In this document: positions 63,426-64,000 of the stretch, piece by piece | Layout: the number at the start of each line of letters is the position of its first letter | Numbering within the stretch: the first letter of the stretch is position 1 | Source of the DNA: Corynebacterium poyangense | GTDB taxonomy: Bacteria > Actinomycetota > Actinomycetes > Mycobacteriales > Mycobacteriaceae | DNA: 64,000 bases | NCBI RefSeq assembly: GCF_014522205.1 | Contig: NZ_CP046884.1 | Span: 248,001 to 312,000 of the forward strand | Direction: 5' to 3' | Position numbers and translations under genes: made by a program | The notes under the pieces: model-generated | The model's input: the letters and a program-made list of their open reading frames with translations, nothing else | What the model was told of the DNA's origin: nothing | The model's database searches: none

Positions 63426-63893
63426 GTGAGCCAACAGCACACTCCACTGCAACAACTAGCCGAGCTCGGGCTAGAACTGCCCGAGGTTGCCGCCCCGGTA
63501 GCCGCCTACGTGCCAGCTATCCACGTAGGTAACCAAGTGTGGACCTCCGGTCAGCTACCCTTTGCCTCTGGGGAGCTTCCCGCCACCGGAAAGGTAGGCC
63601 AGGACGTCACCCCCGATCATGCCTATGACCTTGCTAAACAAGCGGCACTTAACGCTCTTGCGGCGGTACATAGTTGCGTGGGACTAGACAACGTCACCCG
63701 AGTGCTCAAAATTGTCGGCTACGTCAACTCAGTCGACGGATTTAGCGGACAACCCGCTGTGGTGAACGGCGCCTCAGAACTGATGCGAGAAATTTTTGGT
63801 TCCGCTGGGGACCATGTTCGTAGTGCAGTAGGGGTTGCCGAGTTGCCGTTAAACTCTCCGGTGGAGATTGAGCTAGTAGTAGAGGTGTCCTAA
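63426..63893 (+). CDS. RidA/YjgF-family protein
   Basis: The 155-residue protein has the family elements YVPAIHVGNQVWTSGQLPFA and, near the end, RSAVGVAELPLNSPVEIELV, where the Arg that binds the substrate carboxylate in RidA is seen in VRSAVGV. It is longer than classic RidA (about 130) and belongs to the subgroup typical of actinobacteria. RidA proteins hydrolyse reactive enamine/imine intermediates; activity in this subgroup is not established. Confidence 0.9.
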   Translation: MSQQHTPLQQLAELGLELPEVAAPVAAYVPAIHVGNQVWTSGQLPFASGELPATGKVGQDVTPDHAYDLAKQAALNALAAVHSCVGLDNVTRVLKIVGYVNSVDGFSGQPAVVNGASELMREIFGSAGDHVRSAVGVAELPLNSPVEIELVVEVS

Positions 63894-63964
63894 AGGTGGG
63901 TACTGCCACCCCCGCACGGGAGAAAAATCCTTATCTTTAAGTCAGGAAGGCTAAAGTAGAGCTC

Positions 63965-64000
63965 ATGGAGCATCCCGCCTATAGTCAACTCCGGCCAGTG
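63965..64000 (+). CDS. MBL-fold hydrolase, N-terminal end (partial)
   Basis: Only the first 12 codons are in the window: MEHPAYSQLRPV. This matches the start of the MBL-fold hydrolase that follows ridA in mycobacteria and corynebacteria. The rest is cut by the right edge. Confidence 0.6.
   Translation, partial: MEHPAYSQLRPV

Overview
The window is chromosomal DNA of a Corynebacterium-type actinobacterium of moderate GC content. This rests on recognisable gene content and order: aftD with its small DUF2613 neighbour, aspT / dnaX / ybaB / recR / gatD-murT / dnaQ-like / leuA / lysC-asd / sigC / katA / mrp, then a metallophosphoesterase, a class A PBP, a WhiB protein, DUF4177, RidA and an MBL hydrolase. 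LGFP repeats and lipid II amidation genes fit a mycolate-type envelope. No species can be assigned from the sequence alone.

Layout. 1-3.4 kb: cell-envelope genes (aftD partial, DUF2613, universal stress protein, VanW). 3.4-6.4 kb: an AT-rich minus-strand cassette with a 31-codon peptide, an internal hairpin, a radical SAM enzyme and an ABC exporter, a good candidate for an unrecognised RiPP system. 6.8-10.6 kb: a nucleoside hydrolase followed by an ECF-type importer (S, T and a fused double ATPase with complementary dead halves). 10.6-14.5 kb: a decayed block with a frameshifted MFS gene, a small unknown gene, the C-terminal half of an isonitrile (PvcA/DIT1) synthase and a truncated frameshifted P450. 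A piece of an ftsK N-terminus sits between the last two.

14.9-21.9 kb: a FecCD-type uptake system convergent with a two-gene biosynthetic operon (SbnA-like PLP enzyme, then a protein joining an FAD/NAD(P)-binding half to an ornithine/DAP-decarboxylase-fold half), plausibly a small metallophore pathway and its importer. 22-32.6 kb: conserved housekeeping, including tRNA-Ser(GGA), the small SRP RNA, aspT, dnaX, recR, gatD/murT and a DnaQ-like protein that has lost its ExoI acidic residues.

32.7-41.4 kb: a polymorphic-toxin island. It holds a secreted LGFP-repeat protein, a secreted protein with a possible beta-trefoil, a 1295-residue ALF-repeat/Ala-rich protein ending in a WHH-type nuclease domain, and two SUKH-like immunity genes whose last 728 bp appear identical. 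41.4-50.6 kb: leuA with a leaderless Leu-rich leader peptide, a DMT transporter, lysC-asd, a YkvI-like membrane protein, sigC and katA. 50.7-56.6 kb: a six-gene Mrp antiporter operon. 56.7-64 kb: a YhgE/Pip-like protein, tRNA-Pro(CGG), and the metallophosphoesterase/yqeY/PBP/whiB/DUF4177/ridA/MBL block.
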